Of a stretch of DNA of 50,804 nt, positions 1 through 8,489 are shown piece after piece. The translations under genes and the position numbers were made by a program. Location: assembly GCF_004341035.1 (NCBI RefSeq), contig NZ_SLXK01000017.1, forward strand, positions 32,138-82,941. The letters run 5' to 3'. The DNA comes from Scopulibacillus darangshiensis (lineage in GTDB: Bacteria > Bacillota > Bacilli > Bacillales > Sporolactobacillaceae). How positions within the stretch are numbered: the first letter of the stretch is position 1; every line of letters starts with the position of its first letter. The notes beneath the pieces were generated by a model. That model was not told where the DNA came from. It saw only the letters and a program-made list of their open reading frames with translations, and ran no database searches.

Positions 1-345
1 CTTTCATCTCACCTATGAACGACCTCAAACACGATTTTTTACCGACTTCGGGCTTTCATCTCACCTATGAACGACCTCAAACACGATTTTTTACCGACTT
101 CGGGCTTTCATCTCACCTATGAACGACCTCAAACACGATTTTTTACCGGCTTTGGGCTTTCATCGACCTTATGAACGACCTCGAGACCGGATTTTTACCA
201 ACTTCGGGCTTTCATCACCGCTATGAACGACCTCAAATACGATTTTTTACCGACTTCGGGCGTTCATACCTCTTATGAAGGCAGTTTCTCCCGCTCATTT
301 ATCAATTTCGGGTCTTCATCATCCTACAAACGACCTTTCCTCCAC
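1..345. repeat. 52-bp direct tandem repeat array 1 (open at left edge)
   Basis: Six and a half head-to-tail copies of a 52-bp unit begin at 1, 53, 105, 157, 209, 261 and 313. Spacing is exactly 52 bp although copies 4 to 7 diverge progressively. Each unit opens with CTTTCAT, carries a short TTCAT/ATGAA inverted pair, then CACGATTTTTTACCG, and ends in TTCGGG. There are no unique spacers, so it is not a CRISPR array. It lies just downstream of the DUF1232 gene and continues past the window edge. Function unknown. Confidence 0.95.
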
Positions 346-379
346 TCACGTCAGCATGATAGACTGGCGGTCCACATTC

Positions 380-862
380 TTATTCATCTTTATCTGTATG
401 ACCCTCGCCCTTTGATTCATCAGCGTCAAAAAAGGCTTCGGCTTTTTCCTGATGCTGATCGGTAACGTTGCTGCTGATCGCTTTAAGCGCAGCAATGATA
501 ATGGCGGCATCATCCGTCAATCCCGCACCCAAAATAGCGTCGGGTATGGCATCCGTGGGAAGGATAAAATAGGCTAATGCCGCAAATGCAATGCCTTTTG
601 CCTTAAGCGGCGTTTTGGAATCAACCGCACAATAATACATGGACACTGCATCTTTGGTAAATGGCACTTTGCCAGCAAACCTTTTCATTTTTTTCCAAAA
701 GTCTTGTTTTACTATTTCCTCATTTTGCTGATTTCCCAAATCATCATCTTGAAGTTTGGCTTGTTTTTTGTAACTTTTTATTTTGCTCCAAAAGTCCTTT
801 TTGCCGTTTTCTTGATCCAACCCATGGAGATCAACGTTATCAGGCCCACCCTTATGTGACAT
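380..862 (-). CDS. YkvA/DUF1232 family protein
   Basis: This 160-aa protein has a charged N-terminal half (about residues 1-75) with two FWxKxK-like segments. A DUF1232 core follows (about 85-130): PLKAKGIAFAALAYFILPTDAIPD, then a LTDDAA segment. The family is small, membrane-associated and of unknown function; B. subtilis YkvA is the best-known member. The ATG follows purine-rich AAGGGG sequence. The stop lies about 35 bp from tandem array 1. I am confident of the family but infer no function. Confidence 0.85.
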   Translation of the reverse strand: MSHKGGPDNVDLHGLDQENGKKDFWSKIKSYKKQAKLQDDDLGNQQNEEIVKQDFWKKMKRFAGKVPFTKDAVSMYYCAVDSKTPLKAKGIAFAALAYFILPTDAIPDAILGAGLTDDAAIIIAALKAISSNVTDQHQEKAEAFFDADESKGEGHTDKDE

Positions 863-1018
863 ACCCCTATCACCCCTTTCATTTCTTTATATCATCGCAT
901 AGCCCAGACGATAAGCCAATTTTCAATCACCCATACAAAACTCAAGTTCCAATTTCCGCTATAACACCAACCGTTCTTACTTTCTAAGTATCAGCTCAGA
1001 CAGTACTTGTCACTCATG

Positions 1019-2905
1019 CTATTCATCACCGACCAAATTTTTATAATGGGCTAAGGCGAGGAATGGAAAAACGTACTCGTAGCTGTGATAATTGAGGTAG
1101 AAGGCCCCTGCCATGCCCCTCCCTTTCGGATAAGACGTCGTCCATTCTTCTTCCTTTCCATCCACTAAAAATGTGACACCTTGTTCGATCTCGGGCGTGG
1201 CTTCAGCTTCAGCGGTGATGAGTGTATCAAGGGCCCATGCTGTATGTGTGCGGGTGCTTGCCCCCAGTGGGACATAACGATTTTCGATATCACTCGTACA
1301 GGATTCACCCCAGCCCCCATCCGGATTCTGGATGCTGCACAGCCAGGTTAGAGCCTTTTTGATGGCAGGATGTTCTGAAGGGATGCCAACCGCAATCAAT
1401 CCTGTTACGGCCGCCCATGTTCCATAAATATAGACGCCCCATCTGCCCAGCCAGGAACCGTTTTTTTGCTGGTGTCGCAAAAGCCATCGAACCCCGCGTT
1501 TGATCATGGGATCCTGGTGGTCCAAATTAGTGTCATTCCCGAAGAACTCCAATGTCCGTCCCGTTAAATCATCCGTTGACGGATCAATCAGCAGGTCTTT
1601 TCCGCCTTCAACCGGGAGCAAGTTCAATAGTTTCTTGTTGACGTTTTTTTCGAATGCTGCCCACCCTCCGTCACTGTTTTGCATGGCAACGAGCCAGTCG
1701 ACTCCCCGGTCCCAGGCCTTTCGATATTCGTCCTGCTCAATGGCCAATGTTCGAATCGCTCTTAGCGCGGCAGTTGTGTCGTCAATATCAGGATGAATCG
1801 TATTCATATCCGCAAAGCCCCAGCACCCAGGCGCCAGATTCGGTGCATGAATGGCCCAATCGCCGTATTTGTCATGTTGACGGGAATGGATATATTGGTT
1901 CGCCTTCTTGACAGCGTTCGATGTATGGGGAAGTCCGGCTTCTTGCAAAGCGTAACTGATTAACGTCGTATTCCAAACCGAGGCCGTCGTATACTGACAG
2001 TGAAGGTTTCCATCAATCCGGCATGTCATCGCCTTTAATCCCTGCACAGCATGGGTGATCAACGGATCTGTTTTCAAATAACCTCTTGCCATTAAGGCAA
2101 AAATCATGAGAAAAGTCGAACTAAAATAATTGTTAAAGGTGCCATCCGGTTCGACCCGGTCGGTCATATATTGTTCGGCGCGATGCAATGCGGCCAGATG
2201 AAGGGTTTCGGGAAGATCTTTAAGAGCCTGGATCGATCGACGAATCAGGCTAAGAAGCGAGCGGACATCTCCTTGATCTTCCCTAAAAAAGGGTTCCCTC
2301 GAAAAACGGTCTTCCCGTTTTTGAAACAAGTGTGACAGGTCTGGCGATCGATCCGTTTTTTTGCTGAACCCGGAATCGGCGAGAATAAGAACCGGAACAA
2401 TGTTCGCTCTGCCGTACGCGGAAAGATCAAAAAGGTTGATCGGAAAGGAATCCGGCAGAAGCACCATCTCAATTGGGATGGGGAAATACGGCCACTCGTA
2501 TTGCCCAGTCATAGCCAACATGATTTTTGTAAACATATGAACTTGCCTAATCCCTCCATTAGCCAAGATAAATCGTTTGGCTGCCTCGATAGCTCCGGCA
2601 TGCTGATCCTGATAACCCGAATAGAGGAGAGCATAGTACGCTTCCGCCGTTGCTGTCAGATTGCCTTTCTTTTCATCATAATACAACTTCCATGAGCCAT
2701 CTTGCTGTTGGTTATGAATAATACCCGCTACTAGCTCTTTTATGAAATCCTCATCATTTATTTCCAATGTCCGCAATAAGATAATCATATAACTATCTGT
2801 TGAGATACCGGTCTCAAAGGGGTAAGACCATGATCCGTCATCTAATTGGTCACTCATAAATTGATTGGCGATTCGGTCGATTTCGGCATCTACCCGATGC
2901 TTCAT
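1019..2905 (-). CDS. sqhC: Squalene-hopene cyclase / sporulenol synthase family protein
   Basis: A 628-aa class II terpene cyclase. The protonating DxDD motif is DIDD at residues 373-376. QW repeats of the prenyltransferase alpha-alpha barrel are visible, such as QxxDGSW near 20-26 and 67-71, QNSDGGW, QQKNGSW and QNPDGGWGE. The length matches the family. It would cyclise squalene to hopanoids or, as for B. subtilis SqhC, tetraprenyl-beta-curcumene to sporulenol; sequence alone does not decide. The start ATG is preceded by GGGGAGGATT. It is divergent from the DUF2515 gene, with only 71 bp between. The gene symbol follows the Bacillus usage. Confidence 0.9.
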   Translation of the reverse strand: MKHRVDAEIDRIANQFMSDQLDDGSWSYPFETGISTDSYMIILLRTLEINDEDFIKELVAGIIHNQQQDGSWKLYYDEKKGNLTATAEAYYALLYSGYQDQHAGAIEAAKRFILANGGIRQVHMFTKIMLAMTGQYEWPYFPIPIEMVLLPDSFPINLFDLSAYGRANIVPVLILADSGFSKKTDRSPDLSHLFQKREDRFSREPFFREDQGDVRSLLSLIRRSIQALKDLPETLHLAALHRAEQYMTDRVEPDGTFNNYFSSTFLMIFALMARGYLKTDPLITHAVQGLKAMTCRIDGNLHCQYTTASVWNTTLISYALQEAGLPHTSNAVKKANQYIHSRQHDKYGDWAIHAPNLAPGCWGFADMNTIHPDIDDTTAALRAIRTLAIEQDEYRKAWDRGVDWLVAMQNSDGGWAAFEKNVNKKLLNLLPVEGGKDLLIDPSTDDLTGRTLEFFGNDTNLDHQDPMIKRGVRWLLRHQQKNGSWLGRWGVYIYGTWAAVTGLIAVGIPSEHPAIKKALTWLCSIQNPDGGWGESCTSDIENRYVPLGASTRTHTAWALDTLITAEAEATPEIEQGVTFLVDGKEEEWTTSYPKGRGMAGAFYLNYHSYEYVFPFLALAHYKNLVGDE

Positions 2906-2976
2906 GTTACCAATCCTCCCCTAGTGAAATTTACCTTTGTATTCATATTCTTTGGGCAATATGACTATGCATTCCT

Positions 2977-4155
2977 TTGGAGAAAAAGACGCGACCGGCC
3001 GGGCAAATCGAAAGGATGAGGTTATTTTTGCTGGACCTTTGGGTTAAAAAAGAATTAAAAAAAAAGATGAAAAAGAAACCGCCGGAAAACCCTTCACCAC
3101 AGTTATCGGGTTACGAAAAACAGCTTATTCATGTCATTAAGGAACAAACCGAAAAATATAACAAAAATAATGTCACACGGACACAGGCATATTATAATTT
3201 TTACCTTCAGCACCCTGAAATCCATTGGGCCCTTCTCGGACATATGGTATCGCGGAACGGCGGCTGGAATATGACAGATTTAAAAGGTGAACTGTTGACA
3301 AGGCTTCTTCCGGAAAAAGACCAGAATGCTTTTTTTTCATTTTTGGAACGTGGAAACTGGTTAATTTTCCAGGATGTGTTTCCTCAGTTTTTAATTTATG
3401 ACCTAAGTGTCAAAGCAAAAGCAGACATGTTCCATCTATTCCCTTCTTTCCACATCTCTACCTTTATGGAAACGATGTGGCGGTATTTTTGGAAAAAAGG
3501 AGACTGCTATACCCTCGCGATTGCCACTGTAATCAATGAGCAAAGTTATTTGGAAAAAAGAGTGATCCAGAATGCTTATTTTAAAAAAACTGTGACCGGA
3601 ACCGTTGGCTTTAAACTCTATGATTTCCTTCGCTTTAACAATATTCTGTTTCCATACTGCACAGATCAAAAAGGACAAAAGACGGAGTTGGTCGGCGATA
3701 CACTCAGGCATTTTACATCACTTCACGAACGGATTTTATTAGGAAAAAGATTATACGCTTTACTCTTTCAACGGCAAAACATGTTGCCGGGGGTTTTAAA
3801 GTGGACTCGTGAGCATCCGCATACGGGGTCCCGGAAAGATTATTGGCCCCATTTGTTTAACGATGTCAACGGATCCGCCCCCCGCGCCCTTTATAAACGC
3901 CGAATTAAGAATTGTAAATTGAGAAAAGGTGCCAACCGGCTGTATAGTCCGAAGCTGAGATACGCGTGGAAGAATATACCTCATGAGGAAGCGGAAGTCG
4001 GGGACTGGTTTGAGGATTATCATATTATTGAGTATTTAAATCATAAGGAAGTCGATGTGGATGGAAAAGTTTGCAGGGAATATTGCAGAACACTTGAAAA
4101 AATTGAACTTACGGTTATGGCAAAAGAAGCCGTCTCGTTACGGGAAGAGGAATAA
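2977..4155 (+). CDS. DUF2515 family protein (YppC-like)
   Basis: A protein of about 392 aa recognised as DUF2515/YppC-like from the conserved block NNVTRTQAYYNFYLQHPEIH followed by HMVSRNGGWNM near residues 65-105. It is a Bacillaceae family of unknown function. A second well-ordered block near 290-340 contains SPKLRYAWKN and GDWFEDYH. The start is uncertain. The longest frame opens with TTG at 2977 without a clear ribosome site, and the first in-frame ATG is at 3016, also poorly placed for one. The last 95 bp overlap the next gene. Confidence 0.8.
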   Translation: MEKKTRPAGQIERMRLFLLDLWVKKELKKKMKKKPPENPSPQLSGYEKQLIHVIKEQTEKYNKNNVTRTQAYYNFYLQHPEIHWALLGHMVSRNGGWNMTDLKGELLTRLLPEKDQNAFFSFLERGNWLIFQDVFPQFLIYDLSVKAKADMFHLFPSFHISTFMETMWRYFWKKGDCYTLAIATVINEQSYLEKRVIQNAYFKKTVTGTVGFKLYDFLRFNNILFPYCTDQKGQKTELVGDTLRHFTSLHERILLGKRLYALLFQRQNMLPGVLKWTREHPHTGSRKDYWPHLFNDVNGSAPRALYKRRIKNCKLRKGANRLYSPKLRYAWKNIPHEEAEVGDWFEDYHIIEYLNHKEVDVDGKVCREYCRTLEKIELTVMAKEAVSLREEE

Positions 4156-4531
4156 CCACCGAATCGCCGTGCTTATAACGGCTCTTTTTGCTGCATTAAT
4201 CGGGACGTATCTCGACCTCATCTTTGCCGGCAAACAAATGTATGCCTTTCCAAAGCGGCCCTTTCCCGATATTTTTACAGTCAATATTGCTTTTACCTTA
4301 ATTATATTGCCGATTTGTATTGTCATTTTCTTGGAAATCGCAAAAAACCTTCGCACACTGCAAACAATCGTATTGACCCTTTTTCTCGGGTTACTCGTGA
4401 GTGTTACCGAACACGCCTCGGAACAATCGGGTTTTTTTACCCATAGTCACGCCTGGCATCATGCTTATTCTTTTTTTGGATACATCTTATTTATGTTGTT
4501 GATCTACAGGATTTATCGGTGGTTTTTATAG
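4061..4531 (+). CDS. CBO0543-like small membrane protein
   Basis: A protein of about 156 aa with four predicted membrane segments, roughly at residues 35-55, 72-95, 100-120 and 133-152. The family-like signature is TYLDLIFAGKQMYAFPKRPFPDIF followed by NIAFT and a late SEQSGFFTHSHAWHHAYSF stretch. This resembles the CBO0543 family of spore-forming Firmicutes, whose function is unknown. AAGGA at 4045-4049 suits an ATG at 4055 or, better spaced, at 4061. The start therefore lies inside the preceding gene in another frame, suggesting translational coupling. Confidence 0.65.
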   Translation: MEKFAGNIAEHLKKLNLRLWQKKPSRYGKRNNHRIAVLITALFAALIGTYLDLIFAGKQMYAFPKRPFPDIFTVNIAFTLIILPICIVIFLEIAKNLRTLQTIVLTLFLGLLVSVTEHASEQSGFFTHSHAWHHAYSFFGYILFMLLIYRIYRWFL

Positions 4532-4568
4532 ATTAGAGATGAGGGCGGGGGGTGGGCAAAACCGGTCG

Positions 4569-4591
4569 TTAATTAAGCGTTTATTTAAAAA
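4569..4591. repeat. Copy 1 of a shared AT-rich motif (TTAATTAARCGTTTRTTTAA)
   Basis: This 23-bp stretch matches the sequence at 25369-25392 except for two G/A differences and small length variation. It is partly palindromic (TTAA...GTTT...TTAA). In both places CGTT lies just before it. It sits 40 bp before tandem array 2. It looks like an operator or promoter half of a lost gene, but this is speculative. Confidence 0.5.
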
Positions 4592-4611
4592 TAGTTTTGC
4601 GGAGTTCCAGG

Positions 4612-5137
4612 CAGACATTACGTCTTCGAACGGGGTTCTGCGTCCTTTTGACCAATAACTGCGTCCTCCCCGGGGATTTCCGCGTCAGTTTTGCCAGACA
4701 TTACGTCTTCAGACGGGGTTCTGCGTCCTTATGAGCGATAACTGCGTCCTCCCCGGGGATTTCTGCGTCGGTTTCGCCAGACATTGCGTCTTCGGACGGG
4801 GTTCTGCGTCCTTATGAGCGATAACTGCGTCCTCCTCGGGTATTTCTGCGTCGGTTTCGCCAGACATTGCGTCTTCGGACGGGGTTCTGCGTCCTTATGA
4901 GCGATAACTGCGTCCTCCTCGGGGATTTCTGCGTCGATCTCGCCAGACATTGCGTCTTCGGACGGGGTTCTGCGTCCTTATGAGCGATAACTGCGTCCTC
5001 CTCAAGGATTTCTGCGTCGATCTCGCCAGACATTGCGTCTTTGGACGGGGTTCTGCGTCTTCGGACGGGGTTCTGCGTCCTTTAGACCAATGACTGCGGC
5101 GTCCCCGGGGATTTCGCGTCGGTTTCGCCGGGCTCCT
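4612..5137. repeat. 83-bp higher-order tandem repeat array 2
   Basis: Six units of exactly 83 bp start at 4612, 4695, 4778, 4861, 4944 and 5027. The last is extended by a local ~20-bp duplication. Each unit is itself built of four blocks of 20, 21, 21 and 21 bp, each opening with GCGTC. The period is not a multiple of three, so the array cannot be a conserved protein repeat even though it stays open on the minus strand over short stretches. It fills the convergent gap between the CBO0543-like gene and the GerPF-like gene and runs up to the stop codon of the latter. Confidence 0.95.
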
Positions 5138-5380
5138 TTACAAACCCTGAGTTTGACTGCTAGGTACACCATCATCATCCTGAATTGGTGTATCAATAAC
5201 ATCGTTATCTATCATGTTGTTAAAAACCCCAGTATTTAAACTTACGCCATAAAGCCACCCGTTTGCGTAATTGAATTTCCCATGGGCGGACCATCCCACT
5301 TGATTGTTTTCACCAAAGACTATAGAACAAGTCGTTGTCATATTTTTTGAATTAACTGCACCAAATGCAACATTTAACAT
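5138..5380 (-). CDS. GerPA/GerPF-like small spore protein
   Basis: An 80-aa soluble protein with a FGENNQVGW segment at about residues 21-29 and a C-terminal NDVIDTPIQDDD stretch. It resembles the GerPF/YpzD-like small spore proteins (PF10676-type), thought to sit in the inner coat or to help germinants reach the core. The start is chosen at 5380 because GGAGGG lies 5 bp upstream; an ATG 15 bp earlier lacks such a site. The stop directly abuts array 2. The family call is from memory of motifs and is moderate. Confidence 0.5.
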   Translation of the reverse strand: MLNVAFGAVNSKNMTTTCSIVFGENNQVGWSAHGKFNYANGWLYGVSLNTGVFNNMIDNDVIDTPIQDDDGVPSSQTQGL

Positions 5381-5581
5381 AAAATCCCTCCGCATGTATC
5401 ATTCCTTTATATAGCATATGCATAATACCATTCTCCTGTCTTTTAATTTGGTCCTTAGAAAAAAATTAAAACAAATCTTTGGTATGTTAATTTTAGAATA
5501 TTAATATAACTTTTGGGTTTTATTGATATAATGTTTTTATGGTCGTTCGACACCATTGAATAAATTCTGAAGGTGACTCGT

Positions 5582-6880
5582 ATGAATGTAAAAGTAGGTA
5601 TTCTAGCTGCAGATGATTCTATGAACATCATACTTTCCGTCATGGCATCGTATCAAAATTTCGAATGCGTTCCCATCGTATATTGGATGGAAGATGATGT
5701 GATGGACTTAGTCAGGCAACATAATGATAAAGTGGATATGTGGCTTTTTTCCGGTCAAGTACCGTATGCCATTACAAAAAACAGCATGGAAACTGATAAG
5801 CCGTTATTTTATATTCCTCATATAGGGGCGAGTTTATATAAAACTTTGCTGCAAATTGCTTATAAAAAGCGGATACCGATTGAAAATTTAAGTTTCGACA
5901 CGTTTCATCCTGACGAATTGAAGCGCTTGTTTACAGAAACAGGGCTTAACGTTGAGTCATTTTACCTAAAATCTTATAAAGGGCCAATCGATGCAACGGA
6001 ACTCGCTTCCTATCATGAAGAATTGTTTAAGCAAGGGAAAACGAAGGCTGCCGTCACATGTTTGCGGTCAGCCCAGCTTGAATTAGAAAAAATCGGTGTG
6101 CCCGTTTACCGGGTCCTTCCCGCTTCTTCGACGATTGAATCCGTCGTAAGTATGATGGAAAAGACCGAGGAAATGCAACTCGTCCGGAAATCCCAAATAG
6201 CTGTCCAAATGCTCGAGCTAGACCCTTACAGCAATCTATCAAAAGGCAGTTTCTCAACAGATGATCTGCATAACGCCGAAATGAAAATATGGGATAAATT
6301 ATATCGATATACCAAAGAAATTGAAGGATCCCTAAAACATGCCGGACCAGGGAGATATGTTATTTACACAACAAGGGGCGTTTTGCAGGATTTGACCAAT
6401 CATTTCACAACGATCCCGAACCTCGAAGACCTGGAGGGCCCGATCAATAAAAAGGTGACTTGCGGAATAGGAATCGGCAAAACGGCTTACGAAGCGGAAA
6501 TACATGCCGGGAACGCCCTGCTCCATGCACGTGAACAGAAAAAAGGAATCTGGATGGTTATGTTTGATGATAAAACCGTAAGAGGCCCGCTTGGGAAACA
6601 AGAACAGATTGAATTTGGCCTTCATTCGCAACGATTACAAGAAATTAGTGAAAAAACGTCTTTAAGTATCCCAACGTTAACCAAGCTTGATTCTATTGTA
6701 AAAAAATTGGGGAGAAATGAAATCAACGCGCACGAATTAGCCCAATATATGCAAATATTGCCGCGCAGTGCGAGAAGAATCCTAACAAAACTAGAGGAAA
6801 AGGGGCTTGCGGTTCTAAGCGGAGAGGAGACCTTATCACCAAGAGGAAGACCGAGAAAAATATACCGTATTCAACTTTAA
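5582..6880 (+). CDS. Sensor-type transcriptional regulator with GGDEF/GTP-cyclohydrolase III-like middle domain and C-terminal winged helix
   Basis: A 432-aa protein. The N-terminal ~180 residues (VKVGILAADDSMN..., then alternating strands and helices) resemble a PrpR-N-like or receiver-like sensory fold. The middle contains GIGIGKTAYEAEIHAGNAL near 297-315, typical of degenerate GGDEF-like or GTP cyclohydrolase III-type domains. The C-terminal ~80 residues form a winged helix (LPRSARRILTKLEEKGLAV) ending in GRPRKIYRI. ATG 5582 has GAAGGTGA 5 bp upstream; a GTG at 5573 overlaps that site and is rejected. It precedes the M20/SSS operon in the same direction, separated by a hairpin, and is its likely regulator. 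Exact family not identified. Confidence 0.65.
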   Translation: MNVKVGILAADDSMNIILSVMASYQNFECVPIVYWMEDDVMDLVRQHNDKVDMWLFSGQVPYAITKNSMETDKPLFYIPHIGASLYKTLLQIAYKKRIPIENLSFDTFHPDELKRLFTETGLNVESFYLKSYKGPIDATELASYHEELFKQGKTKAAVTCLRSAQLELEKIGVPVYRVLPASSTIESVVSMMEKTEEMQLVRKSQIAVQMLELDPYSNLSKGSFSTDDLHNAEMKIWDKLYRYTKEIEGSLKHAGPGRYVIYTTRGVLQDLTNHFTTIPNLEDLEGPINKKVTCGIGIGKTAYEAEIHAGNALLHAREQKKGIWMVMFDDKTVRGPLGKQEQIEFGLHSQRLQEISEKTSLSIPTLTKLDSIVKKLGRNEINAHELAQYMQILPRSARRILTKLEEKGLAVLSGEETLSPRGRPRKIYRIQL

Positions 6881-6910
6881 AAGCGCCATCAATTTTTAAA
6901 AAGAGCAAAA

Positions 6911-6959
6911 GACCTTTTACGTTAACATGTTGCCCAAACAGGATTTTAACGGAAAGGTC
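6911..6959 (+). terminator. Hairpin between regulator and M20 operon
   Basis: GACCTTTTACGTTAA at 6911-6925 pairs with TTAACGGAAAGGTC at 6946-6959, followed by CTTTTC. It lies 30 bp after the regulator stop and probably ends its transcript, separating it from the M20 operon promoter. Confidence 0.7.
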
Positions 6960-7024
6960 CTTTTCAATTTCTTGATTCCCTTTTCCATTAGCAGCAGCCG
7001 CCCAATTTCCAGAAAATTAGTACT

Positions 7025-7052
7025 TTGCAAAATAACAAAATTAATTTATAAT
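7025..7052 (+). promoter_or_regulatory. Promoter of the M20 amidohydrolase operon
   Basis: TTGCAA at 7025-7030 and TATAAT at 7047-7052 are separated by 16 bp. The expected transcription start falls near 7059, inside the palindrome described next, about 40 bp before the ATG. Confidence 0.65.
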
Positions 7053-7069
7053 TTAGGTCATAACCTAAA
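7052..7069. promoter_or_regulatory. Palindromic operator candidate at the M20 promoter
   Basis: TTTAGGT and ACCTAAA form perfect 7-bp arms around CATA. The site begins at the last base of the -10 box and covers the predicted transcription start, the usual place for a repressor. The upstream sensor-regulator is the natural candidate to bind it. Confidence 0.6.
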
Positions 7070-7099
7070 ATAGACCTTTATTAGGAGTGAGTTATAAAG

Positions 7100-8287
7100 A
7101 TGATTTCTATTTCACTAGATGAGTGGATTGAGAGTGTAAAAGCAGACGTACTGAAGTGGCGCAGGCATTTACATCAACATCCCGAACTTTCCTTCCATGA
7201 AGAACAAACGGCTCAATTCGTTTATGAAACCCTACAATCGTTTGGCGGCCTGGAATTATCCCGTCCGACGAAGACAAGCGTCATGGCGCGTTTAATTGGT
7301 CCAAAGCCTGGAAAAACCTTGGCGATTCGCGCAGATATAGACGCCCTTCCGATTCAAGAAGAAAACGGCGCGGAATATATATCAAAAAAGCCTGGTGTGA
7401 TGCATGCTTGCGGCCATGATGGTCATACGGCGGTTTTATTGGGAACGGCAAAGATTTTATCTCGCTTAAAGGACGACATTCAAGGCGAAATTCGCTTTTT
7501 ATTTCAGCATGCAGAAGAGCTGTTTCCGGGCGGCGGCGAGGAAATGGTCCAAGCAGGTGTGATGGATGAGGTGGATATCGTTATTGGCGCACATCTTTGG
7601 TCACCACTCGAATTTGGAAAAATCGGTGTTGTGTACGGCCCCATGATGGCTTCTCCGGATACGTTCTGGTTAACGGTTAACGGAAAAGGAGGGCATGCCG
7701 CCCTGCCGCACCAAACCATTGACAGCATCGCAATCGGTGCCCAAATTATCACGAACTTGCAGCACATCGTTTCCCGAAATACGGATCCGCTTGAACAGCT
7801 TGTCGTGTCCGTCACGCAATTTATTGGGGGCACAACCCATAATGTTATTCCGGGTACTGTCGAGATCGGCGGTACGGTTCGCAGCTTCGATGCTTCCGTT
7901 CGGGAAAATGCTCCAAAATTAATTGAAAGAATCGCTAAAGGCATTACAGAGGCACACGGAGCTGATTATGAGCTGAAATATGAGTTCGGTTATCGACCGG
8001 TTATTAACGAAGAAACGTCAACTAAAATCATTGAGGAAACAGTTATTGAATTATTCGGTGAGGGTGCGCTCGAATTGATGAAGCCGAATATGGGCGGTGA
8101 AGACTTCTCTGCATTCCAGCAAAAGGCACCAAGCTGCTTCTTCTTTGTAGGAGCAGGGAATGCTGAAAAAGGATTGATATATCCACATCATCATCCTAAG
8201 TTTGATATTGATGAGGATGCACTTGAAAAAGGCGTAAAAATGTTTGTTCATGCTGCGTTAAAATTTTTAAATATGCGAGGTGGGTAA
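7100..8287 (+). CDS. M20D family amidohydrolase (N-acyl amino acid / hippurate hydrolase-like)
   Basis: A 395-aa metallohydrolase. Metal-site motifs are visible: HACGHDGHT near residues 104-112, QHAEELFPGGG near 136-146, GAHLWS near 163 and the late PHHHPKF near 367. A GGHAALPHQ segment marks the dimerisation-domain region. The family cleaves N-acyl amino acids, hippurate or indoleacetyl-amino acid conjugates to a carboxylate and an amino acid; the substrate here is unknown. AGGAG lies upstream of the ATG. The stop overlaps the ribosome site of the DUF3311 gene, so this is the first gene of a three-gene operon with a Na+ symporter that probably imports the conjugate. Confidence 0.85.
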   Translation: MISISLDEWIESVKADVLKWRRHLHQHPELSFHEEQTAQFVYETLQSFGGLELSRPTKTSVMARLIGPKPGKTLAIRADIDALPIQEENGAEYISKKPGVMHACGHDGHTAVLLGTAKILSRLKDDIQGEIRFLFQHAEELFPGGGEEMVQAGVMDEVDIVIGAHLWSPLEFGKIGVVYGPMMASPDTFWLTVNGKGGHAALPHQTIDSIAIGAQIITNLQHIVSRNTDPLEQLVVSVTQFIGGTTHNVIPGTVEIGGTVRSFDASVRENAPKLIERIAKGITEAHGADYELKYEFGYRPVINEETSTKIIEETVIELFGEGALELMKPNMGGEDFSAFQQKAPSCFFFVGAGNAEKGLIYPHHHPKFDIDEDALEKGVKMFVHAALKFLNMRGG

Positions 8288-8288
8288 A

Positions 8289-8489
8289 ATGAAGCTAATT
8301 TATATACTGGCAGCCTTGCCTTTTATCGGGATATTATTTGGGATCCAATTTGCTAATAAAGTCACGCCAATCATTTTTGGCATGCCGTTTATCCTTGCTT
8401 ATATTGTCATGTGGGTTCTTTTGACCTCCGTAATAATGGCTATCGTGTACCGTTTGGACCCGACAAACAAGGATGGTGACACAGAATGA
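8289..8489 (+). CDS. DUF3311-like small membrane protein, partner of the SSS symporter
   Basis: A 66-aa protein with two hydrophobic helices (about residues 3-22 and 29-51) and a short charged tail. Small DUF3311 proteins are commonly encoded just before sodium:solute symporters, and that is the arrangement here. ATG 8289 is chosen because GAGGTGGG lies 4 bp before it; a GTG at 8280 falls inside that site. The stop overlaps the start of the symporter by 4 bp (ATGA), indicating translational coupling. Confidence 0.75.
   Translation: MKLIYILAALPFIGILFGIQFANKVTPIIFGMPFILAYIVMWVLLTSVIMAIVYRLDPTNKDGDTE

Noticed and set aside
223-465. An 80-codon plus-strand frame beside array 1
   Set aside because: Half of it is tandem repeat and the rest is antisense to the DUF1232 gene; no ribosome site.
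4729-5202. Open minus-strand frames of about 70 aa across array 2
   Set aside because: They are products of the repeat itself. The 83-bp period shifts frame every unit, there is no ribosome site, and they end at random points.
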